Shown here piece by piece: positions 28,961-36,997 of a DNA stretch of 36,997 nucleotides (position 1 is its first letter; each line of letters opens with the position of its first letter). The stretch spans positions 1-36,997 of the forward strand of contig NZ_JADZBI010000107.1 of the NCBI RefSeq assembly GCF_020852195.1. Direction: 5' to 3'. The position numbers and the translations under genes are program-made. The notes below the pieces were generated by a model. The model ran no database searches, was not told where the DNA came from, and worked only from the letters and a program-made list of their open reading frames with translations. This DNA is from Hyphomicrobium sp. GTDB taxonomy: Bacteria > Pseudomonadota > Alphaproteobacteria > Rhizobiales > Hyphomicrobiaceae.

Positions 28961-29404
28961 CGCAATACTCCGGCCGTCTCCGCGGCAGCCAGATCGGCCG
29001 CGCACAGCCCGCTCGTCGATAAAAACACACGCATCCAGGAACCCCCTAGCTTCGGGCTTTGGTCAAGCGGTTCTACCGGATGATCCGGGTCTTGAAGCAA
29101 GCCCCTTGCTCACCACATGTTTGGGTGGGGAGAGCGCCTTTCCGTTATTTCCGCGCCAGAATTGCGATTGCGAAGATGGCTTTGCAAATGTCGCCTTGTG
29201 GCGGGTCTGTCTCTTGAAAAGGAGGCGGACCATTGACAATGATCACGAATATGAAGACCTGAAGTTGGCCCGCCGCGAACCCTGGAACAAGGGCACGCTT
29301 TAAGGGCGGTCCTCGGATCCCGTGCTGTGGCGCTCCAGAAAAATGACACGGTTCTGACAAGCAGAGGCCTGGTGCTCTCACAGCTACCTTTTGGGATTCG
29401 GACG

Positions 29405-29418
29405 TGTTAATATTAACA
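29405..29418. promoter_or_regulatory. Perfect 14-bp palindrome, candidate operator
   Basis: TGTTAATATTAACA, centered about 51 bp upstream of the ATG at 29463. Confidence 0.5.
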
Positions 29419-29462
29419 GCTGGCTGCGCGTATTTTTGAATTTATTTCGATGGAGGATTGTA

Positions 29463-29846
29463 ATGCGGTCAATGGCCTACTTCTGCCTGCTTGCCATCGT
29501 CTCTGCTGCGGTTGTAGCTCTTCAAGGCTCGTACCACTCTGCTCAAGCGCAGGAAGTGATCGTGCTGGAGTCGAATGTTCCCGAGATTGAGGGCCAGCAA
29601 CTTTACACGACGATCGACCCCAACACCGACGGTCAGCCTATGATATTCAACATACCTGCGGGTCAGTCGATCACGGTGATGAAGCCTTCTGGCGCTATTG
29701 AAACGATTTCGGGGCCGCGAAGCATTGCGGCTGCCGATCTCGTGGATACCGAGGATCAGAGCGAGACTTTTAACAAGCTGGCGCAAGACATCGTGGACGG
29801 CAATCGTAACTCTTTTGGCGAATCGTCGATTTTCAATCAGCAATGA
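29463..29846 (+). CDS. Small secreted protein of unknown function
   Basis: Signal peptide MRSMAYFCLLAIVSAAVVALQGSYHSAQAQ; GGAGG RBS upstream; stop 21 bp before the CHAT gene. Confidence 0.75.
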   Translation: MRSMAYFCLLAIVSAAVVALQGSYHSAQAQEVIVLESNVPEIEGQQLYTTIDPNTDGQPMIFNIPAGQSITVMKPSGAIETISGPRSIAAADLVDTEDQSETFNKLAQDIVDGNRNSFGESSIFNQQ

Positions 29847-29867
29847 ACCCGCGGGGAGCCTTGAGGG

Positions 29868-32800
29868 ATGTGTCTCTCATTGCGTCGGTTCGCGCTGATT
29901 TTGGCGATCGCGTCGCTTCTGACTGCGTTGCCCACTTTGGGTCCGTTCGCAGGCGGTCTTGACACAGTCGACGGCCTTACGCGACGTGTTCTCGAACTCT
30001 ACAAGAGCAACGAGTTCGATGAGGCTGTTCCGCTCGCAGAGCGAGCCGTCGCGCTGGCCGAAAGTAAATTTGGGCCCGAGCATTTGGAAGTCGCGACGGC
30101 ACTGAGCAACGTGGTGCTGGTCTACAAGGCGAAGGGCCGATTTGCTGATGCAGAAGGTCCAGCGCAGAGGGCTTTGGCCATAACTGAGAAGCTGCTAGGG
30201 CCCAATTTTCCCGACGTGGCCCGCCAACTGACCAACCTCGCATCGGTGTATACCGCACTTGGACGATTTGATGAGGCAGAGCAGCTTTACGTTCGCGCGC
30301 TCGCGATAGTTCAGAAGTCGTTTGGAAAGCGCTCCCCGCTTTTTGGGGCAATCTCCGGAAGTTTGGATGACTTGCGCCGCGGGCGCAAAGATCCCGATAC
30401 TCTGTCCGTCCAGTCCTCGGCTCATCGCGATCCGAACGATCCCGATCTAGCGATGAGGGATTCTGCTTCGGCAAGAATTCGGGGAAGCCAAAAACCCTCG
30501 GATGAACTCGGCGTCCTCAACGCGCAAGCTGAGAAATTATATGAGGAAGGAAGATATTTCGAGGCTGTTCCGGTTATGGAGCAAGTGTTAGCGCTGACCG
30601 AAACGTTTTACGACGCCAACCACACCGCTCTTGCCGCCGCGCTCAGTCACTTGGCAACGCTTTACCTCAATCAAGGTCGTCACGCTGATGCCGAACAGCT
30701 CTTTAAGCGCTCGCTCGCGATCACCCCTGAGGATGATGCCACCGTCAACAACTTGGCGGAGCTCTACCGTGTCGAGGGTCGCTACGCCGAGGCTGAGAAG
30801 CTCTTTGTGGGCTTGCTTGGAAAAAACCCTGAAGAGACTTTCGCGCTCAATAACCTGGCGCGCCTCTACATCACTCAGGGTCGCTACGCTGATGCCGAGG
30901 CGCTCTGCAATCGACGGCTTGCCAAAGAGCCGGATGACCCCGCCGCGCTTAACAATTTGGCCACGCTGTACCTCAACCAAGGTCGCTACGCCGATGCCGA
31001 GCCGTTCTACAGAAATGCGCTTGCTACCAACGAGAGGCTTGGCCCAGACCATCCCTCTGTCGCCTTCGCGCTAAACAGCTTGGGTACTTTGTACCGGGCA
31101 GAAGGCCGCTATGCCGACGCCGAGCCGCTCATAAAACGCGCTCTGGCGATCCATGAGAAAGGGCTTGGCGCCGACCATCCTCACACGGCCCATATCTTGA
31201 ACAACCTCGCGGAGTTGTATCGAGAGACTGGCCGTTACAGCGACGCGGCGCCCCTCTATCAACGCGCGCTTGCGATTTTTGAGCGCGCATACGGTGCCGA
31301 CCATCCCGATGTCGCTAGCGCGCTCAACAATCTGGCCATGCTCTATCGCGAGGAAGGTCTCTACACCGACGCCGAACCGCTCCACAAGCGATCGCTTGCA
31401 ATCCGCGAGAAGACCTTCGGTTCCGAGCACCCCGACGTCGCAACCGCGCTCAGTAACTTGGCCGACCTGTATCGCGAATCCGGCAGGCCCGCCGACGCCG
31501 AGTCGCTCTACAAGCGTGCGATCTCGATCTTCGAGAAGGCATACGGCCCCGACCATCCCGGCATCGCAACCGCTCTGAGTGACCTTGGCGCGATGTACTT
31601 CGCTCGTCAAAATTGGAAACAGGCGGTCGACTACTGGCGCCGCAGCACCAGCATAACGACCCGCCGCGCCGACGGCGGTACGAGCTCCTTTGGTCTGAGC
31701 CCTACTGGCAAGAAGAGGAGCGAGCCAGAACGGCTACAGAAGCGATTTTGGGGGCTCATCAAGTCGGCCTATCACCTTTACAAATCCAACTCTGGGCCGA
31801 AACTAGCAGCCGAAATATTTGAAACCACACAATGGGCACAAACTTCCGAGGCTGCCCAATCGCTTGCACAAATGGCGGCCCGCGCGGCGGGCGGAAACCC
31901 CTCGCTGGCGACCATCGTCCGCGAACGTCAGGATCTCGTGGAAGACTGGCAACGGAGAGACGCGGCAAGCGGCGCCGTTGCTACCGAGGCGCTGGAGAAC
32001 CGCAGCAAAGATGCTGCGAATGCGGCATGGCTCAATGTCATTGAAGTTCGCCTCAAAGCCATCGATGAGCGGCTGCAAAAGGAATTCCCGGATTATGCGG
32101 CTATGATGAGCCCGCGTCCGCTCACCCTCCGGCAGACTCAGACCCTGCTTGGGATCAACGAGGCGCTTGTCCTGTTTGTCGACATGCCGGAATTCAAACC
32201 CTCTGCCGAGGAGACCTTCATCTGGGTCGTTACCAGAACCGATGCACGCTGGGTCCGTTCAGATCTCGGCACCAAGGCACTTACGGAGCGCGTTGCCCGA
32301 CTCCGCTGTGGGCTGGATCGTGACGGCGAATGGACTTGGTCAAAGGAGAAGGACCGCTTCCTCGGTAAGAAAGCGGCGTGCACCGCGCTCCGGCCCAATG
32401 GCCTCAGGCACAGCGAATTGCCGCCCTTCGATCTCGCAACCGCACACGAGCTTTGGACGGCGCTCCTTGGCCAAAGTGCCGACTTGATCAAAGGCAAGCA
32501 TCTGCTCTTGGTTCCCTCGGGACCGCTGACCAGCTTGCCGTTTCAAGTACTGGTGACCGCGCCTCCGGTCGTCGACGACTTATCGACCGCGCCCTGGCTG
32601 ATCCGCGATCATGCGCTGACCGTGCTGCCGTCGGTAGCGAGCCTTGCCGCGCTTCGCCGCAACACCAATGTCTCGACGGCGCCCGAGCCATTCGTCGGCT
32701 TCGGCAATCCGGTGCTCACAAGGGACTGCGGCGAAGCCTACGTCCCCGACACCTGCCCCGGGGACAGGACTAACGTCGCCGCCACTGACGCCAGCGCGAC

Positions 32801-33500
32801 GGCTCGGTCGTCCGGGTCGGTCAACGAAGTCGCGAGCTATTTTCGCGGCGGTCGCGCCGACGTGGCGACTCTCAAGGCGAGTTTATGCCCGCTTCCCGAT
32901 ACTGCCCACGAGCTGTTGTGCGTCGCGAGAAGCCTCGGCGCGCCGGACACCAGCATCGTGCTCGGCAGGGACATGAACGAGCGCACGGTGAAGAGCATGC
33001 AACTCGACCGCTACCGCGTCATTCACTTTGCGACCCACGGGCTGCTGGCCGGGCAGACAGAGGAGCTTGCCAAGATCCACGCCGAACCGGCATTGGTGTT
33101 GTCCCCTCCCGAGATCGCGAGCGAAGAGGACGACGGGCTGCTTACGGCCTCAGAGGTCGCGGGGCTGAAGCTGGATGCTGACTGGGTGGTGATGAGTGCG
33201 TGCAACACCGCGAGCGCCGCTGCGCCCGGCGCCGAAGCGTTGTCGGGGCTCGCCAAGGCGTTTTTCTATGCGGGAGCCCGCGCGCTGCTCGTGTCGCACT
33301 GGCCGGTCAACTCATATGCGGCGACCATGCTGACCACCCGGGCATTCGCCGAGATGAAGCGCGACTCGTCTGTTGGTCGCTCGGACGCACTACGCATCTC
33401 CATGCTGGCGCTTCTAGGCGACACCGACCGCCTCTGGGCCGTGCATCCCTCTGTCTGGGCGCCTTTCGTAGTCGTCGGCGAGGGCGGCGCTGGCCAGTAA
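29868..33500 (+). CDS. Signal-bearing TPR-CHAT domain caspase-like protein
   Basis: 1210 aa; hydrophobic N-terminus LRRFALILAIASLLTALPTLGPF; many TPRs; C-terminal CHAT with YRVIHFATHGLLAGQ (His) and DWVVMSACNTASA (Cys), ...AKAFFYAGARALLVSHWPVNS. Confidence 0.93.
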   Translation: MCLSLRRFALILAIASLLTALPTLGPFAGGLDTVDGLTRRVLELYKSNEFDEAVPLAERAVALAESKFGPEHLEVATALSNVVLVYKAKGRFADAEGPAQRALAITEKLLGPNFPDVARQLTNLASVYTALGRFDEAEQLYVRALAIVQKSFGKRSPLFGAISGSLDDLRRGRKDPDTLSVQSSAHRDPNDPDLAMRDSASARIRGSQKPSDELGVLNAQAEKLYEEGRYFEAVPVMEQVLALTETFYDANHTALAAALSHLATLYLNQGRHADAEQLFKRSLAITPEDDATVNNLAELYRVEGRYAEAEKLFVGLLGKNPEETFALNNLARLYITQGRYADAEALCNRRLAKEPDDPAALNNLATLYLNQGRYADAEPFYRNALATNERLGPDHPSVAFALNSLGTLYRAEGRYADAEPLIKRALAIHEKGLGADHPHTAHILNNLAELYRETGRYSDAAPLYQRALAIFERAYGADHPDVASALNNLAMLYREEGLYTDAEPLHKRSLAIREKTFGSEHPDVATALSNLADLYRESGRPADAESLYKRAISIFEKAYGPDHPGIATALSDLGAMYFARQNWKQAVDYWRRSTSITTRRADGGTSSFGLSPTGKKRSEPERLQKRFWGLIKSAYHLYKSNSGPKLAAEIFETTQWAQTSEAAQSLAQMAARAAGGNPSLATIVRERQDLVEDWQRRDAASGAVATEALENRSKDAANAAWLNVIEVRLKAIDERLQKEFPDYAAMMSPRPLTLRQTQTLLGINEALVLFVDMPEFKPSAEETFIWVVTRTDARWVRSDLGTKALTERVARLRCGLDRDGEWTWSKEKDRFLGKKAACTALRPNGLRHSELPPFDLATAHELWTALLGQSADLIKGKHLLLVPSGPLTSLPFQVLVTAPPVVDDLSTAPWLIRDHALTVLPSVASLAALRRNTNVSTAPEPFVGFGNPVLTRDCGEAYVPDTCPGDRTNVAATDASATARSSGSVNEVASYFRGGRADVATLKASLCPLPDTAHELLCVARSLGAPDTSIVLGRDMNERTVKSMQLDRYRVIHFATHGLLAGQTEELAKIHAEPALVLSPPEIASEEDDGLLTASEVAGLKLDADWVVMSACNTASAAAPGAEALSGLAKAFFYAGARALLVSHWPVNSYAATMLTTRAFAEMKRDSSVGRSDALRISMLALLGDTDRLWAVHPSVWAPFVVVGEGGAGQ
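31033..31600 (+). repeat. Tandem 42-aa (about 126-bp) kinesin-light-chain-type TPR repeats within the CHAT gene
   Basis: Recurrent (G)x(D/E)HPxxAxxLxNLAxLYRExGxYxDAEPLxKRALAIxEKxxG. Confidence 0.85.
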
Positions 33501-33904
33501 CGCTCCCGCTGCCCGCTCTTGCTGACATGGACTTGCAAGCCGTGCCTACGCATTACGGTGGTGGGGAGACTGTCGACTTTTGGGACGAAGCCACCACCTC
33601 GCGCAGGTGGCGGCTCGCGGTTGCCTCAGATGATTTCAAATCATATTGTAACTTCAATAATATAGTTGTTTGCAGTTATATTTAGTTCGTCGTGTCACGT
33701 CTAGAACATTCAATTCGTTTAAATAAAGTAGAACGCTCACCTTGCAACGGGGGTGGCGCTGGGTGAAGCGGCTTCTGCGGCGCCGATTCCGATAACGATG
33801 GCGTTGATGACGATAGCGTTGGCGGAGGCGGACAAGAGAGACGGTTTGGGCTTCGTTCCTGGCTTTCGGCGCTGAGCAGGACGAAGGCCAACAGAGCAAA
33901 CATG

Positions 33905-34378
33905 CTATTGGCCAGGCGCCTTGCCGAGATGATTGAGATAGGCGACCAGCTCCCAGATCTCCTCTTCGCTGAATACATCGCCCCAAGGTGGCATTGGGGT
34001 CGCGCCCTTTCCGCCGTCACGAATGGTTTCAAAGGCGTGATGCGGCTCCACGGGGCGACCGATGAACAACGCCGGCTCGTGACCGTGACAGAAGTCGGCA
34101 CAGGTCGAATGAAAGCGCTCTTTGCCCGCCTCGATACGGGCCGCGTCGTTGAGATTGATCGGAATGTCGCTGCTCTCCTCCTGCTCTGCCAGATTATTGG
34201 ATTTCTCTTCAGGGGGACTTTTGCCTGTCGTGGTGTCGTCGCTGGTCGTCCCCTCCGTTTCCGAGGATGGTTGGGAGAAAGGATCTTCGATGGGCGGAGG
34301 GAAACCTCCTGCCATGACGGTTACAGCCATAAAAAGAAAGCAGAGCGCGGATGCAATCTTGATGGTCGTGGCGTTCAT
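33905..34378 (-). CDS. Periplasmic c-type cytochrome with CX3CH heme motif
   Basis: Signal MNATTIKIASALCFLFMAVTVMAGG; GKERFHSTCADFCHGHEPALF; distal Met candidate GATPMPPWGDVFSEEEIWELVAYLNHL. Confidence 0.85.
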   Translation of the reverse strand: MNATTIKIASALCFLFMAVTVMAGGFPPPIEDPFSQPSSETEGTTSDDTTTGKSPPEEKSNNLAEQEESSDIPINLNDAARIEAGKERFHSTCADFCHGHEPALFIGRPVEPHHAFETIRDGGKGATPMPPWGDVFSEEEIWELVAYLNHLGKAPGQ

Positions 34379-34405
34379 TGACTGATCCAAGACGTTGTTG
34401 AGCCG

Positions 34406-34423
34406 CTGAAGGGGACCCTTCAG
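34406..34423 (-). terminator. Second intergenic hairpin between quinoprotein and cytochrome genes
   Basis: CTGAAGGG-GA-CCCTTCAG perfect 8-bp arms. Confidence 0.45.
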
Positions 34424-34434
34424 TTGACGAAAGA

Positions 34435-34460
34435 CGGCGGATGGCAAATGCCATCCGCCG
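34435..34460 (-). terminator. Strong hairpin downstream of the quinoprotein gene
   Basis: CGGCGGATGGC-4nt-GCCATCCGCCG, 11-bp perfect stem 18 bp after the stop, followed on the minus strand by TCTTTC. Confidence 0.65.
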
Positions 34461-34478
34461 CGCTTGTTGTTGTCGGTG

Positions 34479-36443
34479 TCAGTCGACCTGTACGGCGATG
34501 AGCTCTGCGGGCACTCCTGCGCCGCCAGTGGGCACGACGACATACTGCTTGCCGTCGGCCTTGTAGGTCATCAGAGCGCCGAATGCTGCTCCGGGCAGCT
34601 TGAGCTCGCTGACCAGCTCTCCCGACTTCGCATCATGAGCGTAGAGCATGGGCTCGGGCTCATCCTTTGTCGCTTGCGCTACGATGGCGGTGCCGCGGTT
34701 AGACAACCCAGTGACGCTGTACGTGCCATCCGGCGCCAGGAACAAGATGTTCTCGGTCAGCACGAGGTGGCTCATGCGCGGCACGCCCAAGCGATCGAGG
34801 TTGAGATGCTTGATCTCCGGGTTGTCGACCGGGCCGCGTCCTGCCGGAATGCGCCAGAGGTGCTCGCCAGTGTTCATGTCGATCGCAGTGACCGTCGAGA
34901 ACGGCGGCTTGAACAGCGGCAGTCCCTTGGGGCCGCCGACGCCCGCCCAGGTTCCCGTGTAGTCGTAAGCCGATCCGATCTCCTTCTTCAGCTTGGTTGC
35001 GAACGGCAGCATGTACGAGTGCACGTAGAGCACGTTCGTTTTCGGGTTGTGCGGAGCGCCGACCCAGCTTGCGCCACCGAGAAGACCTGGAACGAGCAGC
35101 GTGCCCGCCTTCTCGGTTGTCGGAGGCGTGTAGAGCGGACCGTAGTGATAACGATTGAGGATCTTCTTTGCCTCCTCCCGCAGCTCCGGCGTGAAGTCGA
35201 TGAGATCATCCTCGGTCGCACCCTGCTGGATGTAGGGTAGCGGCTTGCTCGGGAACGGCTGCGTCGGCGAGGATTGCTCTCCCGGCACGGTCGACTGCGG
35301 GACAGGCTTTTCCTCGATGGGCCAGATCGGCTCGCCGGTGAGCCGGTCGAAGGCGAATACAAAGCCCTGCTTTGTCACCTGCACAGCGGCTTTGATGTCC
35401 TTGCCGTCGACCTTGAGGTTCATCAGATTCGGTGCCGTGGGCAGATCGTAGTCCCACAAGCCATGATGGGCGATCTGATAGTACCAGGCGATCTTTCCGG
35501 TTTTGACGTCGAGAGCCACGAGCGACTCGCCGAACAGACCGTTGCCTTTGCGATGACCGCCGAAGAAGTCGTTGGCCGGCGTGGAAAGCGGCAGATAGAC
35601 TATCCCCGCCTCCTCGTCGCAACCGGGGCGCGCCCACATGTTCATGCTGCCGGCCGTTTTCCAGGAGTCTCCCTCCCAGGTCTCGTTACCAGGCTCGCCT
35701 TCCTGCGGAGGAGCGTGGAAGACCCATTTTTCCTCTCCAGTCTTTACGTCGAACCCGCGGACGTCGCCGGGCGCATGCGATTGCAGCGGCGGTCGCCCGA
35801 TCGCAAATGAATCGAGAATGAGGACACTAGGGACAACCACGCCACCGCAAACGATTGCCGGCGAGGCGACCATCATATGCTCACGCAACACTGGCCTTCT
35901 GAGGCCCTTCGTGAGGTCAATGCGGCTCTTGTCGCCCCAGCTTTCGATGGGCTTTCCGGTCTTGGCATCCAATGCGATCAGGTAGGCATTGCCGGTGCCG
36001 ACAATAATTCGCTTGTCGTCGCCATCTTCCCAATACGTCAGACCGCGGCTGAGGAAGCCGAGGTTCGGCGGGCTGCCATCGTCATAAGTGCGCGGATCAT
36101 AGGTCCACAATGTTTTGCCCGTCGCACCGTCGATCGCAGACACAAAATTCATCGGCGAGGACGAGTAGAGGATGCCATCGATAGCAAGCGGCGTGCCTTC
36201 GTTGACCCACGTGCGCAGGTCCGGGTTGCTTGCGGCTAGTTCATTGTCGGGCATCGGCCAGCGCCATGCGACCTTCATCCCCTTCACGCTATCCTTGGTC
36301 ACAGTCGGCGCCGGACTGTACTTCGACGCTGTCTTGTCGCCGTTGTATTCCCGCCAGTTGCCTTGCGGATCTGCGTATGCCGCAGCTCCCAATGCGGGGA
36401 TAACCAATGCGCCCAACAGCGCAGGTCGCAGCCTTCGTGTCAT
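34479..36443 (-). CDS. PQQ-dependent dehydrogenase (quinoprotein alcohol/glucose dehydrogenase family)
   Basis: Beta-propeller motifs: WREYNGDKTASKYSP, AIDGATGKTLWTYDPR, GNGLFGESLVALDVKTGKIAWYYQIAHHGLWDYDLPTAPNL; signal peptide; GGAGG RBS. Confidence 0.92.
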   Translation of the reverse strand: MTRRLRPALLGALVIPALGAAAYADPQGNWREYNGDKTASKYSPAPTVTKDSVKGMKVAWRWPMPDNELAASNPDLRTWVNEGTPLAIDGILYSSSPMNFVSAIDGATGKTLWTYDPRTYDDGSPPNLGFLSRGLTYWEDGDDKRIIVGTGNAYLIALDAKTGKPIESWGDKSRIDLTKGLRRPVLREHMMVASPAIVCGGVVVPSVLILDSFAIGRPPLQSHAPGDVRGFDVKTGEEKWVFHAPPQEGEPGNETWEGDSWKTAGSMNMWARPGCDEEAGIVYLPLSTPANDFFGGHRKGNGLFGESLVALDVKTGKIAWYYQIAHHGLWDYDLPTAPNLMNLKVDGKDIKAAVQVTKQGFVFAFDRLTGEPIWPIEEKPVPQSTVPGEQSSPTQPFPSKPLPYIQQGATEDDLIDFTPELREEAKKILNRYHYGPLYTPPTTEKAGTLLVPGLLGGASWVGAPHNPKTNVLYVHSYMLPFATKLKKEIGSAYDYTGTWAGVGGPKGLPLFKPPFSTVTAIDMNTGEHLWRIPAGRGPVDNPEIKHLNLDRLGVPRMSHLVLTENILFLAPDGTYSVTGLSNRGTAIVAQATKDEPEPMLYAHDAKSGELVSELKLPGAAFGALMTYKADGKQYVVVPTGGAGVPAELIAVQVD

Positions 36444-36797
36444 CGCCTTTTCCTCCAGATTTCTTATCTTCGTCTTTCGTGCCGGACGAGCCGGCCTCGA
36501 TGTCGTCGTTCTGGAGAAGCGCTATGGACGCGCGCACTCAGTCAATCGCCAGAGTCGCCCGCTCAGGGCTCCACTGACGACCGATGACCAAGCTTCCAAC
36601 GTGCTTTGGAAGGCTCCCCAGATGCCGATAAAAAGGGGAGGCTGCAAACCGTATGCCATGGTTTGGAAGGCGTGCAGTCGCGAGATGAATCGGCGGAAAA
36701 CCAACGGCTCAGCTTGAGCAAAGGCGAGGTCTACGCACCGTTACATCGTTACGCGCACTGAAGGTGCGCTGAATGCACCCCGGCGCCGAGCAACATT

Positions 36798-36816
36798 TGT
36801 AGCCTGCGAGGCTACA
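36798..36816. repeat. Small hairpin in right-hand intergenic region
   Basis: TGTAGCC-TGCGA-GGCTACA perfect 7-bp stem. Confidence 0.5.
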
Positions 36817-36997
36817 TTTGACCTCAAGCGCCGCGCATCGCTCGCCGCGCTCTACCCTTCCAATTATTCCCGATTTTCATGGCATTAGCTCCCAACGTTT
36901 GTGGAGTTTTGGCATGGCATGCGGGTTGCTTTTCCCTATTGCGCTTCAACTTTGGCAGGGGAGCAAGACGACAGATCCGTGGCTGCCGCCCCCAGAC

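Noticed and set aside
33740-33850. Short imperfect tandem repeats (ACGATGGCGTTGATG/ACGATAGCGTTGGCG) downstream of the cytochrome gene.
   Set aside because: Only two degenerate units; likely low-complexity noncoding DNA.
35380-35470. D-x-D in HHGLWDYDLPTAP of the PQQ enzyme as a sign of lanthanide dependence.
   Set aside because: The same D-x-D pattern occurs in calcium/magnesium quinoproteins of the glucose-dehydrogenase type, so it is not diagnostic here.
1-36997. CRISPR arrays, tRNA/rRNA genes, transposases or phage integrases.
   Set aside because: No regularly spaced direct repeats, no tRNA-like sequence and no transposase/integrase ORFs were recognised by eye.

Overview
The window is about 37 kb of high-GC DNA, apparently from an alphaproteobacterium (inference from protein style, not searched). 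I read it as these modules. (1) A minus-strand regulatory/transport locus: start of pntA (cut by the left edge), a cache-domain histidine kinase, a FixJ-like response regulator, a LysR regulator, an OFA-family (oxalate/formate) MFS transporter and an NtrC-type sigma54 activator. The transporter is preceded by a good -24/-12 promoter match and two tandem GGACA-N3-TGTCC palindromes. (2) A plus-strand porin and an FdhF/YdeP-type molybdopterin oxidoreductase. (3) A nitrobindin/FABP-like heme-binding protein, a secreted TPR protein and an autotransporter. (4) A beta-lactamase-fold serine hydrolase with an AmpG-like MFS permease, followed by two gene relics with internal deletions (B3-like metallo-beta-lactamase; DUF1214 protein). 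(5) A complete agmatine deiminase operon (ptcA - APC permease - aguA - arcC) with a perfect FNR/FixK-type box upstream and a one-base frameshift in arcC. (6) An FAD monooxygenase. (7) A small secreted protein followed by a signal-bearing TPR-CHAT caspase-like protease, with a 14-bp palindrome in the putative promoter. (8) A PQQ-dependent alcohol-dehydrogenase-type quinoprotein and a cytochrome c with an unusual CX3CH heme motif, separated by two hairpins. The most notable items are the sigma54/UAS architecture, the FNR-box agmatine operon, the secreted CHAT pair and the CX3CH cytochrome. No database search was run.
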